Below, in pieces: positions 50,529-59,966 of a DNA stretch of 64,000 nucleotides. The translations under genes were made by a program, and so were the position numbers. The DNA comes from Caballeronia megalochromosomata (GTDB lineage: Bacteria > Pseudomonadota > Gammaproteobacteria > Burkholderiales > Burkholderiaceae): the NCBI GenBank assembly GCA_001580565.1, contig LRBF01000271.1, forward strand, positions 84,759-148,758, written 5' to 3'. Within the stretch, counting starts at the first letter, position 1. The number at the start of each line of letters is the position of its first letter. Below the pieces are notes generated by a model. The model was not told where the DNA came from. It saw only the letters and a list, made by a program, of their open reading frames with translations, and made no database searches.

Positions 50529-51595
50529 TGCGACGCGACCTCATCTCCATCGACGACAGCGCGCGACTCGTCGATCAGGTGCAAAGCGCAATCGCACGAA
50601 AGACGCCGCTGCGCATTCGCGGTGGCGACAGCAAGGCGCATATCGGCAGGCCCGTGCAAGGCGACGAGATCGATACGCGCCCGCATCGCGGCATCGTCAG
50701 CTATGACCCGAGCGAACTCGTCATCACGGCACGCGCCGGCACCCCGCTCGCCGAAGTGAACGCGATACTCGACGAAGCCGGTCAGATGCTGCCTTGCGAG
50801 CCGCCGACCTTCGGCGATGCCGCGACGATCGGCGGTGTCGTTGCATCGGGACTCTCGGGTCCGCGCCGGCCGTGGGCCGGTTCGGTGCGCGACTTTCTGC
50901 TGGGGTGCCGCATCGTCACGGGCGAAGGCAGGCATCTGCGTTTCGGCGGCCAGGTGATGAAGAACGTCGCCGGTTACGACGTCTCGCGTTTGATGAGCGG
51001 CAGCTTCGGCTGTCTCGGTCTCATCACGGAAGTGTCCTTGAAAGTGCTGCCGAAGCCGCGCGAAACGACATGTCTGTCGCTCGCACTCGAAGCGAGCGAG
51101 GCGATGCGCGAGCTTGCTTCATGGCGCAAGGCGGCGTTGCCGGTGAGCGGGGCATGTCATGTCGATGGCCGTCTGCATGTGCGTCTGGAAGGCGGCACGG
51201 GTTCCGTGCTGGCCGCGGTGGATCGCATCGGCGCGGAGCATCACGATGCGCAGTTCTGGTCCGATCTTCGCGAGCAGGCTCTGCCCTTCTTCAGCGACGA
51301 GCGTGCGCTATGGCGTCTGTCCTTGCCCAACGATACGCCGCTCATCGACTTGCCTGGCGACGTGATGTTCGATTGGGGCGGCGCGCAGCGCTGGCTCAAA
51401 AGCGATGCGAACGCCGACGTCATTCGCGGCATCGCAGGTGCCGCGGGCGGACACGCGACGTGCTTCACGCCGGGCGCATCAGCCGATCCGTTTCATCCGC
51501 TCAGCGGAGCGCTCATGCGCTTTCATCGGCAACTGAAGCAGCGGCTCGACCCGCATGGCGTGTTCAATCCCGGCCGGATGTACGCCGACTACTGA
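50528..51595 (+). CDS. glcE: Glycolate oxidase subunit GlcE, FAD-binding
   Basis: The 355-residue subunit is a second, shorter FAD-binding protein of the same fold: LRIRGGDSKAHIGRPVQGDE, VSYDPSELVITARAGTPLAE, GDAATIGGVVASGLSGPRRP and VMKNVAGYDVSRLMSGSFGC. It forms the oxidase with GlcD and GlcF. ATG 50528 shares bases with the glcD stop (TGATG). The C-terminal HPLSGALMRFHRQLKQRLDP and GVFNPGRMY ending is typical. Confidence 0.92.
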   Translation: MRRDLISIDDSARLVDQVQSAIARKTPLRIRGGDSKAHIGRPVQGDEIDTRPHRGIVSYDPSELVITARAGTPLAEVNAILDEAGQMLPCEPPTFGDAATIGGVVASGLSGPRRPWAGSVRDFLLGCRIVTGEGRHLRFGGQVMKNVAGYDVSRLMSGSFGCLGLITEVSLKVLPKPRETTCLSLALEASEAMRELASWRKAALPVSGACHVDGRLHVRLEGGTGSVLAAVDRIGAEHHDAQFWSDLREQALPFFSDERALWRLSLPNDTPLIDLPGDVMFDWGGAQRWLKSDANADVIRGIAGAAGGHATCFTPGASADPFHPLSGALMRFHRQLKQRLDPHGVFNPGRMYADY

Positions 51596-51615
51596 CGTTA
51601 TCGACAGGCATCGAC

Positions 51616-52833
51616 ATGCAAACGAATCTCAGCGATGAAGCCAGAACGCTCGCACGCGCCACGGAAGCGGAAGACATCTTGCGCTCGTGCGTGCATTGCG
51701 GGTTCTGCAATGCCACGTGCCCGACGTATCAGTTGACGGGCAACGAGCTGGATGGTCCGCGCGGGCGCATCTACCTGATCAAGCAGATGCTCGAAGGCGA
51801 GCCCGTCACCGACAAGACGCAGTTGCATCTGGACCGCTGCCTCACGTGCCGCAATTGCGAAACGACATGTCCGTCAGGCGTCACGTATCACGCTTTGCTC
51901 GATATCGGTCGCGCGGAGGTGGAGCGTCGCGTGCCACGCCCCGCGCGCGAACGCATGCTGCGCCACGGCTTGCGTCATGTGATCCCGCGCCCTGCCGTGT
52001 TCGATACGCTCTTGAAGGCGGCCCGTATCGCTGGTCCGCTGATGCCGGCCACGCTGCGCCGGAAGATTCCCGCCCGGACCATCGCGGCGAAAACGCGGCC
52101 CGCCGCTCGTCACACGCGGCGCGTGCTGATGCTCGAAGGCTGCGTGCAGCCTTCACTGTCGCCGAACACCAACGCGGCGACCGCGCGCGTGCTCGATCGC
52201 CTCGGCATCAGCGTGGTCGATGCACCTCGCGCGGGCTGTTGCGGCGCGACCGACTATCACCTCAACGCGCAGGAAGCGGGACTGATGCGCGCGCGGCGCA
52301 ATATCGATGCATGGTGGCCCGCAATCGAAGCGGGCGCGGAAGCGATCGTGCAGACCGCGAGCGGCTGCGGCGCGTTCATCAAGGAATACGGCCACTTGCT
52401 GCGCGGCGATCCGCACTACGCGGCAAAGGCCGCGCGCGTGAGCGAACTGGCGCGCGATCTCGTCGAAGTGCTGGGCGCGGAGCCGCTCGACGCGCTCGAG
52501 TCCGCGGATCGGCGCCGCATCGCGTTCCATTGTCCCTGCACGCTGCAGCATGCGCAAAAGCTCGGCGGCGCCGTGCAGGCGCTTCTCACGCGTCTCGGCT
52601 ACGACCTGACTGACGTCCCCGACGCGCACCTGTGCTGCGGCTCGGCCGGCACCTACTCGATCACGCAGCCCGAACTCTCGATGCAACTGCGCGACCGCAA
52701 GATGGATGCGCTCGAAAGCGGCGCACCCGAGATGATCGTGACAGCGAACATCGGCTGTCAGACGCATCTCGCGGGAGCGGGACGCACCGGCGTGCGTCAC
52801 TGGATCGAACTGGTGGAAGATGCGCTGCCGTAG
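51616..52833 (+). CDS. glcF: Glycolate oxidase iron-sulfur subunit GlcF
   Basis: The 405-residue subunit has two 4Fe-4S ferredoxin motifs, CVHCGFCNATCPTYQ (about 25-40) and CLTCRNCETTCPSG (about 75-90), and two cysteine-rich CCG domains (APRAGCCGATDYHL and VPDAHLCCGSAGTYS). It carries electrons from the flavin subunits to quinone at the membrane. It is 20 bases after glcE, completing glcDEF. It ends 41 bases before a convergent c-di-GMP gene. Confidence 0.92.
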   Translation: MQTNLSDEARTLARATEAEDILRSCVHCGFCNATCPTYQLTGNELDGPRGRIYLIKQMLEGEPVTDKTQLHLDRCLTCRNCETTCPSGVTYHALLDIGRAEVERRVPRPARERMLRHGLRHVIPRPAVFDTLLKAARIAGPLMPATLRRKIPARTIAAKTRPAARHTRRVLMLEGCVQPSLSPNTNAATARVLDRLGISVVDAPRAGCCGATDYHLNAQEAGLMRARRNIDAWWPAIEAGAEAIVQTASGCGAFIKEYGHLLRGDPHYAAKAARVSELARDLVEVLGAEPLDALESADRRRIAFHCPCTLQHAQKLGGAVQALLTRLGYDLTDVPDAHLCCGSAGTYSITQPELSMQLRDRKMDALESGAPEMIVTANIGCQTHLAGAGRTGVRHWIELVEDALP

Positions 52834-52874
52834 TCGTGACGCCGGACGTGCCAGGTCGAGCCTGTCGCTTGCCG

Positions 52875-54974
52875 TCACGCCGCCGGCGTCACGCACACGC
52901 CTTCGGCCACCGCGCCGCGCTTCATCGCGCCGCTCAAGAAGCCCGGAAACTCCGCGGCCGGCATCGGGCGGCTCAGCAGGAAGCCCTGCATCTGATCGCA
53001 ATCGAGCTCGCCGAGCGTGCGGAACTGCGATTCCGTCTCCACGCCTTCCGCGACGACCTCGATCTGCAATGCGCGCGCAAGCGTCACCACGGCCGACAGC
53101 AAAGCGCTGCCACGATGCCCCGCGTTGTCGAGATCGCGCACGAACGAGCCGTCGATCTTGATCTGATCGAAGCGAAAGCGCTGCAGATAACCGAGGCTCG
53201 AATAGCCGGTGCCGAAATCGTCGACGGCCACGGCATAGCCGCGCGACTGCAGCGCCTCGATCGTATGGCTCGTCTTTTCGACGTTCTGCATCGCCGTCGT
53301 TTCGGTGATCTCGAACATCAGGCGCGACGGCTCGACGCCGGCCGCGCCGATCAGCGCGTCGATGCGCGCGACGAGATCGGGCACGTTGAACTGGATCGGC
53401 GAGAGATTCACAGACACGGGAATCGCGGAGAGTCCGTCCGCGTCCCATCGGGCGATATTGCGGCACACCTCGCGCAACACCCAGTCGCCGATCTCGACGA
53501 TGAGGCCCGAGCGCTCCGCGATCGGAATGAATTCGAGCGGCGCGATCTCGCCGAGCTCCGGATGACGCCAGCGAATCAGCGCCTCGACGCCCGTCACGGA
53601 TTGCGACGCGACGCTGAACTTCGGCTGGAACGACAGGCTCAGTTCGCCGTCACTCAATGCGCGATGCAGGTCGCGCTGCAGGATCAGCGACTTGAGCGCC
53701 GTGTGATTCATCTTCGGCTCGAACACGCGGAAGGTGTTGCGCCCGCTCTGCTTCGCCGCGTACATGGCCGCGTCGGCGCTATGGAGCAGTTCGTCGGCAT
53801 TGGCGCCATCGCACGGATGGAAGGCAATGCCGATGCTCGCGCTCACGCGCAGCGGCAAGCCGTTGACGACGATCTCCTGCGAGAGCCGCCGCAACACGCC
53901 ATTGGCGACCGCCACGGCGGACGACGTCTGCACCGCGTTCTCGATGACGATCACGAATTCATCGCCGCCGAGCCGCGCGACCATGTCGGTATGGCGCAGG
54001 TCCTGGCGCAAGCGTTCGGCGCACACCTGGAGCAACTCGTCACCCACGGCGTGGCCGAGCGAATCGTTGATCGACTTGAAGCCATCGAGATCGATGAACA
54101 GCACCGCGAACGGCAACGCCTTTCGCTCGCTCTCGGCGACCGCCTGAGCGATGCGCAGCGAAAGCTGCTGGCGATTGGGCAGGTTGGTCAATGCATCGTG
54201 CGTACCGAGATAGTGCAGTTGGCGGTTCGCGCGCTTCAGCGAAATCGACAGGCTGCTCGTATGAAAACCGAGCAACGCGAGCGTGCCGACGAGGACCGTG
54301 AACGACATCGCCGTGACCACGAGCGCGAGCCAGTTCGCGTCGAGTTTCGCATCGGCGAGGCACAGGCTGTCCGAGGCGAAGTTGGCCGCATCCATGCCGA
54401 GATAGTGCATGCCCGTGATCGCGATGGCCATGACGAAGGCCGCGCCGAGCCGCTTGATGACGAGATTCTCCACATCCGATGCGCGCAGCGTGAACGCGAG
54501 CCAGAGCGCCGCCATCGACGCGACGATCGCGACCACCACGGACAGCACGAGCTTCCAGACGGTGTAGTCGATGCCCGGCGACATCTGCATCGCCTGCATG
54601 CCGGTGAAGTGCATCGCGGCGACGCCCACGCCCATGATCGTGCCGGCGACGACGAGGCGCGCGCGGGACAACGTGCCCCGGCTCGCGGTGGCGAGCGCGG
54701 TGAACGACACGCCGATCGCGAGCACGAGGGACGCCGCGGTGATGGAAACATCGTAGCCGACGTCGATCGGCAGCGAGAACGCGAGCATGCCGATGAAGTG
54801 CATCGACCAGATGCCGACACCCATCGACACCGCGCCGCCCACGAGCCACGCCGGGCGACGTTTCGCCCTCGCGAGCGCATTCAGGCCGCCGGACAGTTCC
54901 ATTGCCGTGTAGGACGCGAGGAACGCGACCACCAGCGACAAACAGACCAGCAGCGGATTGTAGACACCAGTCAT
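52875..54974 (-). CDS. MHYT-sensor diguanylate cyclase/phosphodiesterase (GGDEF-EAL)
   Basis: The 699-residue protein has seven or so membrane helices with three MHYT-domain motifs, MHFIGM (58-63), MHFTGM (121-126) and MHYLGM (189-194), thought to bind metal and sense oxygen, CO or NO. A GGDEF domain follows with an intact active site GGDEF at 336-340 and inhibitory RxxD (RHTD, 327-330) five residues before it. The EAL domain is also intact: EAL at 464-466, and DDFGTGYSSLGYL later. It could both make and break c-di-GMP, balanced by the gas or redox signal. It is monocistronic. Confidence 0.93.
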   Translation of the reverse strand: MTGVYNPLLVCLSLVVAFLASYTAMELSGGLNALARAKRRPAWLVGGAVSMGVGIWSMHFIGMLAFSLPIDVGYDVSITAASLVLAIGVSFTALATASRGTLSRARLVVAGTIMGVGVAAMHFTGMQAMQMSPGIDYTVWKLVLSVVVAIVASMAALWLAFTLRASDVENLVIKRLGAAFVMAIAITGMHYLGMDAANFASDSLCLADAKLDANWLALVVTAMSFTVLVGTLALLGFHTSSLSISLKRANRQLHYLGTHDALTNLPNRQQLSLRIAQAVAESERKALPFAVLFIDLDGFKSINDSLGHAVGDELLQVCAERLRQDLRHTDMVARLGGDEFVIVIENAVQTSSAVAVANGVLRRLSQEIVVNGLPLRVSASIGIAFHPCDGANADELLHSADAAMYAAKQSGRNTFRVFEPKMNHTALKSLILQRDLHRALSDGELSLSFQPKFSVASQSVTGVEALIRWRHPELGEIAPLEFIPIAERSGLIVEIGDWVLREVCRNIARWDADGLSAIPVSVNLSPIQFNVPDLVARIDALIGAAGVEPSRLMFEITETTAMQNVEKTSHTIEALQSRGYAVAVDDFGTGYSSLGYLQRFRFDQIKIDGSFVRDLDNAGHRGSALLSAVVTLARALQIEVVAEGVETESQFRTLGELDCDQMQGFLLSRPMPAAEFPGFLSGAMKRGAVAEGVCVTPAA

Positions 54975-55267
54975 CGGCCCTCTCTCGTTTCGTATCAGTC
55001 TTTTGCGACTGCTTTTTTTTGCGCCCCGACTCGGCTTGGGCCCGTGCCGCGATCGGTGCGCGGCGCGTGGTTCCTCATGCGCTATCGGCTTGTGGGAGAA
55101 AAACTTTAAAACTGGGTGAATGCGGTGCAGTAAGCGAAGTGCTCGCGAGCGCCGCGCGCATTCGTCTGTGGTTTTCCCGTTCTTGCCGCTTTCGCCGTCA
55201 ATGCCTTATATAGTGTGTGGCCGCGCATGTCCCGCACCCGGCATGGAATGATCAGACGGAGGAAGCG

Positions 55268-56677
55268 ATGGTTCGGCTCGTGATGATTCTTCTCGGCGTG
55301 GACTACCTGCGCACGCGATGGCGCGCGGTGTTGACGCTCGGGCTGCTCAGCATCGCGCTCGGCGGCGTCATCTTCACCGACGCGCTCGACGGTTCGCTTT
55401 ACTTTCCCATCGTGCCCTTCGCGCTGATGATGCTGCTCGAAGGCCTCGCCACGCTGGCTGTCGCATGGACCGGCATGGGCGGCCAGCGCAAGCTGCGCTA
55501 TGTGAAAGGCACCACCTTCTGCCTGTCGGCGCTGCTCGTGCTGTTCGGCGGCGAGCACGGCAACTTCGTGCTGTCGCTCATCTTCGGCACGCTCTTTCTC
55601 GTCGATGGCGCCTTGCAGATCGTCTCCGCGCGCGTGGTCCGCTATCGCCGATGGCGGATCGCGACGGCGGGCGGCGTGCTCGAAATCGCCATCGCAATCT
55701 TTTTCTATCAGCCCTATCCCGATCACTATGCGGGCACGGTCGCCTACTGCGTCGCGTTCGGCCTCTTCTTCGGCGGCTGGAACATGATCCTTCTCGCGGC
55801 GCGCGTGCGGCGCATGGCGGCGAATCCCGCTGTCGAAGGCGTTTCGGGTACGGCTGCGCAGGACGAGTCGGCGCAGACCGCGCAGTCATTCGCCGACGCG
55901 GTGTGGGACGGGCCGCCCGCGCCCGATGAAGCCGCGCTGACCGTGCACGTATGGACGCCGGTCGGCACGGCGAAATCGCAGACGAAGCGGCAGTTGCTCG
56001 TCGATCGCTATATCGCCGCCATCGACAGGAACGGCACCATTTCGACCGGCCACGCGGCGCTGGAAACGCCCGAAGGCGTGTACATCAGCCTGTATCCCGC
56101 GGTCGAGATCGACCGCTCGCCGAACGAATTCACGCGCACGCTGCGCGCAACGCGCGAGAACGACGTGCCCGGCCTTTTTCAGCCCGACTACGAGACCGAG
56201 TCGAAAGCATGGTGCCCGTCGACCCAACAGGTGCGCATCCGCAACTACGATCCGGCGCGGCTCGCGCGCTTCTGGCAGGAATACCAGCGCGACACGACCT
56301 ATAACCTCACGTACCGCAATTGCTCGAGCTCCGTGGCGCGTGCGCTGGAGGCGGCGATCGAGGGGGCGTCGGCGCGTGTGTGGGGCAAGCGCGGCGGATG
56401 GAGGCCGCTCGTGCGCATCATGGCGACACCCGAACTGTGGGTCGCGGCGCAAGTGCGCAAACGCGCCGCGACGATGGCCTGGACGCCGGGCCTCACGCTC
56501 GATTACGCGCGCGCGCTCAGCATGCTCGCGGACCCGCGTCATTCGGGCTGGGTCAAGATGGCGCGCATCGCGGTCGCGACGATGTATCGCTCGCGGCAGC
56601 GCTGGCGCGCCGAAGAGCATGCGGCAGCACGTGCTCAGGATGAGGCGTCTGCCACGGCGGAGCGACGTGCCGGTTGA
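55268..56677 (+). CDS. HdeD-like membrane protein fused to a permuted NlpC/P60-like peptidase domain
   Basis: The 469-residue protein has an N-terminal block of six membrane helices (about 20-180, for example VLTLGLLSIALGGVIFTDAL and VLSLIFGTLFLVDGALQIVS) like HdeD, an acid-resistance protein of DUF308. A 40-residue linker leads to a soluble domain with His262 in TGHAALETPEGVYISLYPAV and Cys352 in YNLTYRNCSSSVARAL. His before Cys is the order of permuted papain-like (NlpC/P60, LRAT-like) hydrolases, which cut peptides or acyl groups. A strong GGAGGAA site precedes ATG 55268. The function of the fusion is unknown; a cell-envelope hydrolase is likely. Confidence 0.72.
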   Translation: MVRLVMILLGVDYLRTRWRAVLTLGLLSIALGGVIFTDALDGSLYFPIVPFALMMLLEGLATLAVAWTGMGGQRKLRYVKGTTFCLSALLVLFGGEHGNFVLSLIFGTLFLVDGALQIVSARVVRYRRWRIATAGGVLEIAIAIFFYQPYPDHYAGTVAYCVAFGLFFGGWNMILLAARVRRMAANPAVEGVSGTAAQDESAQTAQSFADAVWDGPPAPDEAALTVHVWTPVGTAKSQTKRQLLVDRYIAAIDRNGTISTGHAALETPEGVYISLYPAVEIDRSPNEFTRTLRATRENDVPGLFQPDYETESKAWCPSTQQVRIRNYDPARLARFWQEYQRDTTYNLTYRNCSSSVARALEAAIEGASARVWGKRGGWRPLVRIMATPELWVAAQVRKRAATMAWTPGLTLDYARALSMLADPRHSGWVKMARIAVATMYRSRQRWRAEEHAAARAQDEASATAERRAG

Positions 56678-56695
56678 ATCGCCTTCACACCCTGT

Positions 56696-57259
56696 TCAAT
56701 GCGAGTCGTGGTCGTGATTGTCGTGGTTGTCGAAGACCTTCCTTCCGTCGAAGCTCACCTGCACCGCCTGCTTGCAACTCGTCCCGCAAGTCGTGCCGTC
56801 CATGGCGGGCGTCGAGGCAGGAACGGTCTCCGTACCGATCAGCGCCTTGACGACCGAGCCGTCGTCGGCAATGACCATCTTCACGTCGAGGACCACGCCG
56901 CTCGGATAGGTGATCGTCATCGTGCCGGTGCAGTTGCTGTTCACCGTGTAGTCGCCAGTCTGATTCGGATTGAAGTCGGCGGTTTTCGGCACACCGTTGA
57001 TATTGCCGAAATCCGTTCGCGTGAAATGACTGACGCCATCGAACCTGAGGATAGCGACGTCGTTCAGGACCGACGGCTTCGTGAAGGGATGCACCGTGCC
57101 GGCATCATCCAGTATCCCTATTACTTCGCCGATTGCGCTGAATGCATACGAGCCTCGCAAAGTCGCGCTCGAACATCCGCCGTCCGCGAATGCCGCATCG
57201 CTAACCGATACGAGAACCAGAACACTTGCCGATAAACCGAGCAGACGCTTGCTTTTCAT
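56696..57259 (-). CDS. Exported protein of unknown function with His/Asp-rich tail
   Basis: The 187-residue protein has a signal peptide (about 1-25, RLLGLSASVLVLVSVSDAAF) and a mature part rich in beta-type repeats with four cysteines (GCSSATLRGSYAF, SNCTGTMTI, TTCGTSCKQAV), likely disulfide-bonded. LRGSYAFSAIGEV and the Gly-Asp-Tyr-Thr-Val pattern are seen in many secreted Burkholderiaceae and acidobacterial proteins of unknown role. It ends in NHDNHDHDSH, a probable metal-binding tail. It converges with the HdeD-fusion gene. Confidence 0.7.
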   Translation of the reverse strand: MKSKRLLGLSASVLVLVSVSDAAFADGGCSSATLRGSYAFSAIGEVIGILDDAGTVHPFTKPSVLNDVAILRFDGVSHFTRTDFGNINGVPKTADFNPNQTGDYTVNSNCTGTMTITYPSGVVLDVKMVIADDGSVVKALIGTETVPASTPAMDGTTCGTSCKQAVQVSFDGRKVFDNHDNHDHDSH

Positions 57260-57611
57260 GTTCGTCTCCTTTAAAGGAACACACGTCCTTTAACTCATCG
57301 AAGCGGGTACATCATTCAGAGAAGAAAAAAGGCAATACGGCGCGCGCCGCGCATGTTTGCACAGCAATGATCAAAGAGTGAGCGACACCGGCGTGGGCGT
57401 CGAATGAGGACAAGAGGCGGAATGCTTCAGATGGTGACTGCGAAAGCCACCGTTGAACGCTTCGTGATTGCGCCGCGAAATGGATTATAGGTCGCGCTCA
57501 AGAAAATATCGGATAACTTTTTAGCATTCGAAGTGATCTTATCCGTATTGCTTAAGCGATTTCATAGTTATCCATTCAGTCGGCGCGACACCCTGATTTA
57601 ATTCGATTTAC
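57260..57611. other. Intergenic region between the small exported protein and the NYN gene
   Basis: These 352 bases show no gene I can support. They are more AT-rich near 57500-57600 and contain the promoter of the exported-protein gene and the 3' end of the NYN transcript. No clear terminator hairpin with a T run was found. Confidence 0.35.
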
Positions 57612-58847
57612 TTACTGATCGCTTACCTTATCGACAGCCTTGCGTGAACGACCGCCACGCGAAGACGATTTGCGCGATGGCTTCTCCGCTTTAACTTCGG
57701 CAGCCGGTTCGACCGCGCTAGCCGCGCTCTCGCCTGGTGCATCGGCAACGCTCCGCTTCGTCGCGCTCTTGCGCGCGCGGCGCGGCGTGGCCGCTTTCTT
57801 CGGTGCAGGTGCGTGCGTGGGTTCGGCTTGCGGTTCGAATGTCTCCGGTTGGAATGTCTCCGGTTCGACCAGCGCCGGCGCCTCCTCAACGACCGCCACG
57901 GGTTCCGGTGCGGCAACGTGCGCAGACTTCCTCGCACCTCGCTTCTCTCTGCGCCTGCTATTCGCCGTCTGTTCGTGTTCTTTCGGGACGACTGGTGTTT
58001 CGGCTGGCCTCATATCCACCGCTGCGACGTGCGTCGACTGCGCGGAGCGAAACACGAACGCGCCGGACTTGTCGTCGCGGCCGACTTCCAGCAAACCACG
58101 TGACTGCGCTTCATCGAGCAGATTGCCGAACGCGCGAAAGCCGTATTGCGTTTCGCTGAAGCCCGGCTTGCGGCGCTTGATCGCGCTCTTCAATACCGAT
58201 GCCCAGATCTTGCCGCTCTCGCCGCGTTCCGATGCGAGCGCCTCGAAAGTCTCGACGGTGATCGCGATCGCCTGCGACTTGCGCGACTCCGTCTCCTGCT
58301 TCGGCTGACGTTCCTCGTCGGGTGCGCGCTTCGCTTCGCGCTGTTCGCGCTTGGCGAGCGCGCGTTGCTGCTCGCGCACGAGGTCGTCGTAGAAGATGAA
58401 CTCATCGCAGTTCGCGACGAGCAGGTCGGACGTCGATTGCTTCACCCCCACGCCGATCACCTTCTTCGCGTTCTCGCGCAGCTTCGACACGAGTGGCGAG
58501 AAGTCGGAGTCGCCGCTGATGATCACGAACGTATCCACGTGCGATTTCGTGTAGCAGAGATCGAGCGCATCGACGACGAGACGGATATCGGCCGAGTTCT
58601 TGCCCGACTGGCGCACGTGCGGAATCTCGATCATCTCGAAGCTGGCCTCGTGCATTGCCGATTTGAAGCCCTTGTAGCGATCCCAGTCGCAGTAGGCCTT
58701 CTTGACGACGATGCTTCCCTTCAGCAGCAGGCGTTCGAGCACCGGCCGGATATCGAATTTCTCGTACTTGGCATCACGAACACCGAGCGCGACGTTCTCG
58801 AAGTCGCAGAACAGCGCCATGCTGACACTTTCCTGAGGTCCAGCCAT
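57612..58847 (-). CDS. NYN-domain RNase-like protein with OST-HTH/LOTUS domain and basic tail
   Basis: The 411-residue protein starts with a NYN (PIN-like) nuclease domain: Asp15 in LFCDFENVALG, Asp87 in SGKNSADIRLVV and Asp113/Asp115 in IISGDSDFSPLV are the acidic metal-binding residues. An OST-HTH (LOTUS) RNA-binding domain follows at about 212-255 (GKIWASVLKSAIKRRKPGFS). The last 130 residues are a disordered Lys/Arg/Ala/Pro-rich tail. The layout resembles LabA/MARF1-type RNA-binding nucleases. ATG 58847 (MAGPQES) with GGAG upstream is used. Likely an RNA-processing or decay factor. Confidence 0.88.
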   Translation of the reverse strand: MAGPQESVSMALFCDFENVALGVRDAKYEKFDIRPVLERLLLKGSIVVKKAYCDWDRYKGFKSAMHEASFEMIEIPHVRQSGKNSADIRLVVDALDLCYTKSHVDTFVIISGDSDFSPLVSKLRENAKKVIGVGVKQSTSDLLVANCDEFIFYDDLVREQQRALAKREQREAKRAPDEERQPKQETESRKSQAIAITVETFEALASERGESGKIWASVLKSAIKRRKPGFSETQYGFRAFGNLLDEAQSRGLLEVGRDDKSGAFVFRSAQSTHVAAVDMRPAETPVVPKEHEQTANSRRREKRGARKSAHVAAPEPVAVVEEAPALVEPETFQPETFEPQAEPTHAPAPKKAATPRRARKSATKRSVADAPGESAASAVEPAAEVKAEKPSRKSSSRGGRSRKAVDKVSDQ

Positions 58848-58913
58848 ATAAATCTCCAGCCCGTGCGGCATGTTTGGAATGCGCACATGATAGCTTGTCG
58901 GCACGAGGGCCGT

Positions 58914-59966
58914 TCACGACTCGCCTCCGCCGATGTTCACGCTCTTCTCGCGTCGCGCCAGCAGATCGTCGAGCGTTTCGTTCGCCTCGCGCATCAGCCG
59001 TTCGACGACTTCACCCGCCGACGTCCGCTCGTTCACCAGCGCCGATGATTCTCCCGCGAAAAGCGCCATCTTTTCCATATCGCCGGTCGTCGAACGCAGC
59101 GGGGAAATCGTGCTGTACTTTTCCACCGGTCCCCATTCGTCGTGCGCGATGACCTCGCGCGGCAGCGCATACGGATCGTTGCCGAAGAGATGAGCGCGCG
59201 CCGCATCCGTCACGCTGTTCGCCAGCACGCGCACCGGTGAGCCGGCGGGCCAGTTGATCGCGTAAATATCGGTGTGGACCGTGTCGCCCGCGCGGGCATC
59301 GATCACGCGTTGTTTGTGATAGTCGTGCGCGTAGGATTCGTGCGTCGGCAGGAAGACCGTGCCGCAATGGACGCCGCTCGCGCCCAGCGCAAGCGCGGCG
59401 ACCAGCCCCGCGCCCGTCGCGATGCCACCCGACGCCGCCACCGGCACGCGGATGTGCGCGGCGATGTCGGGCAACAATGTCATGATCGCGGTCGAGCCGC
59501 GCACGTGCCCGCCGGCCTCGACGCCTTGCGCGACGATCACGTCGGCGCCCGCTTTTTCCGCACGAAGCGCATCTTCGAGCGAACCGACCTGATACAGCAC
59601 GAGCGCGCCGCTGTCCTTCACGCGCGCGACGATATCGGGGTATACGTCCCAGAAGAAACACATCGCCGGCACGCGCAGTTCGAGGCATGCATCGAGCTCG
59701 GCGGCCAGCAGGTCGGGCTTCGTGGTCGCCGGAATCAGGTTGACGCCGAACGGCCGATCCGTCGCGGCGCGCACGGCGGCGATTTCGTTCGCGATCGTCT
59801 CGGGCGATTCGCGCACCATGCCGAGCAGTCCGAAGCCTCCGGCATTCGAAACCGCCGACGCGAGTTCCGCACGCGCGGGTCCGCCCATGCCTGCGGAGAT
59901 GATCGGATATCGGCAGCCGAGCACGCGGGTCAACTCGGTATCGAATGGCGCAGCGTTTGCGGTCAT
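58914..59966 (-). CDS. Nitronate monooxygenase, FMN-dependent
   Basis: The 350-residue TIM-barrel flavoprotein has the nitronate monooxygenase motifs: YPIISAGMGGPARAELASAV, NAGGFGLLGMVRESPETI, VNLIPATTK, DVIVAQGVEAGGHVRG with the catalytic His and LPDIAAHIRVPVAASGGIAT for the FMN phosphate. Members oxidise toxic alkyl nitronates such as propionate-3-nitronate. CGGAGAGG precedes ATG 59966. It stands alone, divergent from a large exported protein and 66 bases from the co-directional NYN gene. Confidence 0.9.
   Translation of the reverse strand: MTANAAPFDTELTRVLGCRYPIISAGMGGPARAELASAVSNAGGFGLLGMVRESPETIANEIAAVRAATDRPFGVNLIPATTKPDLLAAELDACLELRVPAMCFFWDVYPDIVARVKDSGALVLYQVGSLEDALRAEKAGADVIVAQGVEAGGHVRGSTAIMTLLPDIAAHIRVPVAASGGIATGAGLVAALALGASGVHCGTVFLPTHESYAHDYHKQRVIDARAGDTVHTDIYAINWPAGSPVRVLANSVTDAARAHLFGNDPYALPREVIAHDEWGPVEKYSTISPLRSTTGDMEKMALFAGESSALVNERTSAGEVVERLMREANETLDDLLARREKSVNIGGGES

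Noticed and set aside
52836..52893. CGTGACGCCGG and a later CCGGCGTCACG between glcF and the MHYT gene
   Set aside because: The loop is over 30 bases and one arm lies inside the coding end of the MHYT gene; too weak to call a terminator.
54997..55020. CAGTC-loop-GACTG followed by eight T, terminator-like on the plus strand
   Set aside because: No plus-strand gene ends before it; it lies in the upstream region of the minus-strand MHYT gene, and the stem is only 5 bp.
52632..55109. An 825-codon plus-strand frame opposite the MHYT-GGDEF-EAL gene
   Set aside because: The minus-strand gene has intact MHYT, GGDEF and EAL motifs; the opposite frame is low-complexity Arg/His/Asp.
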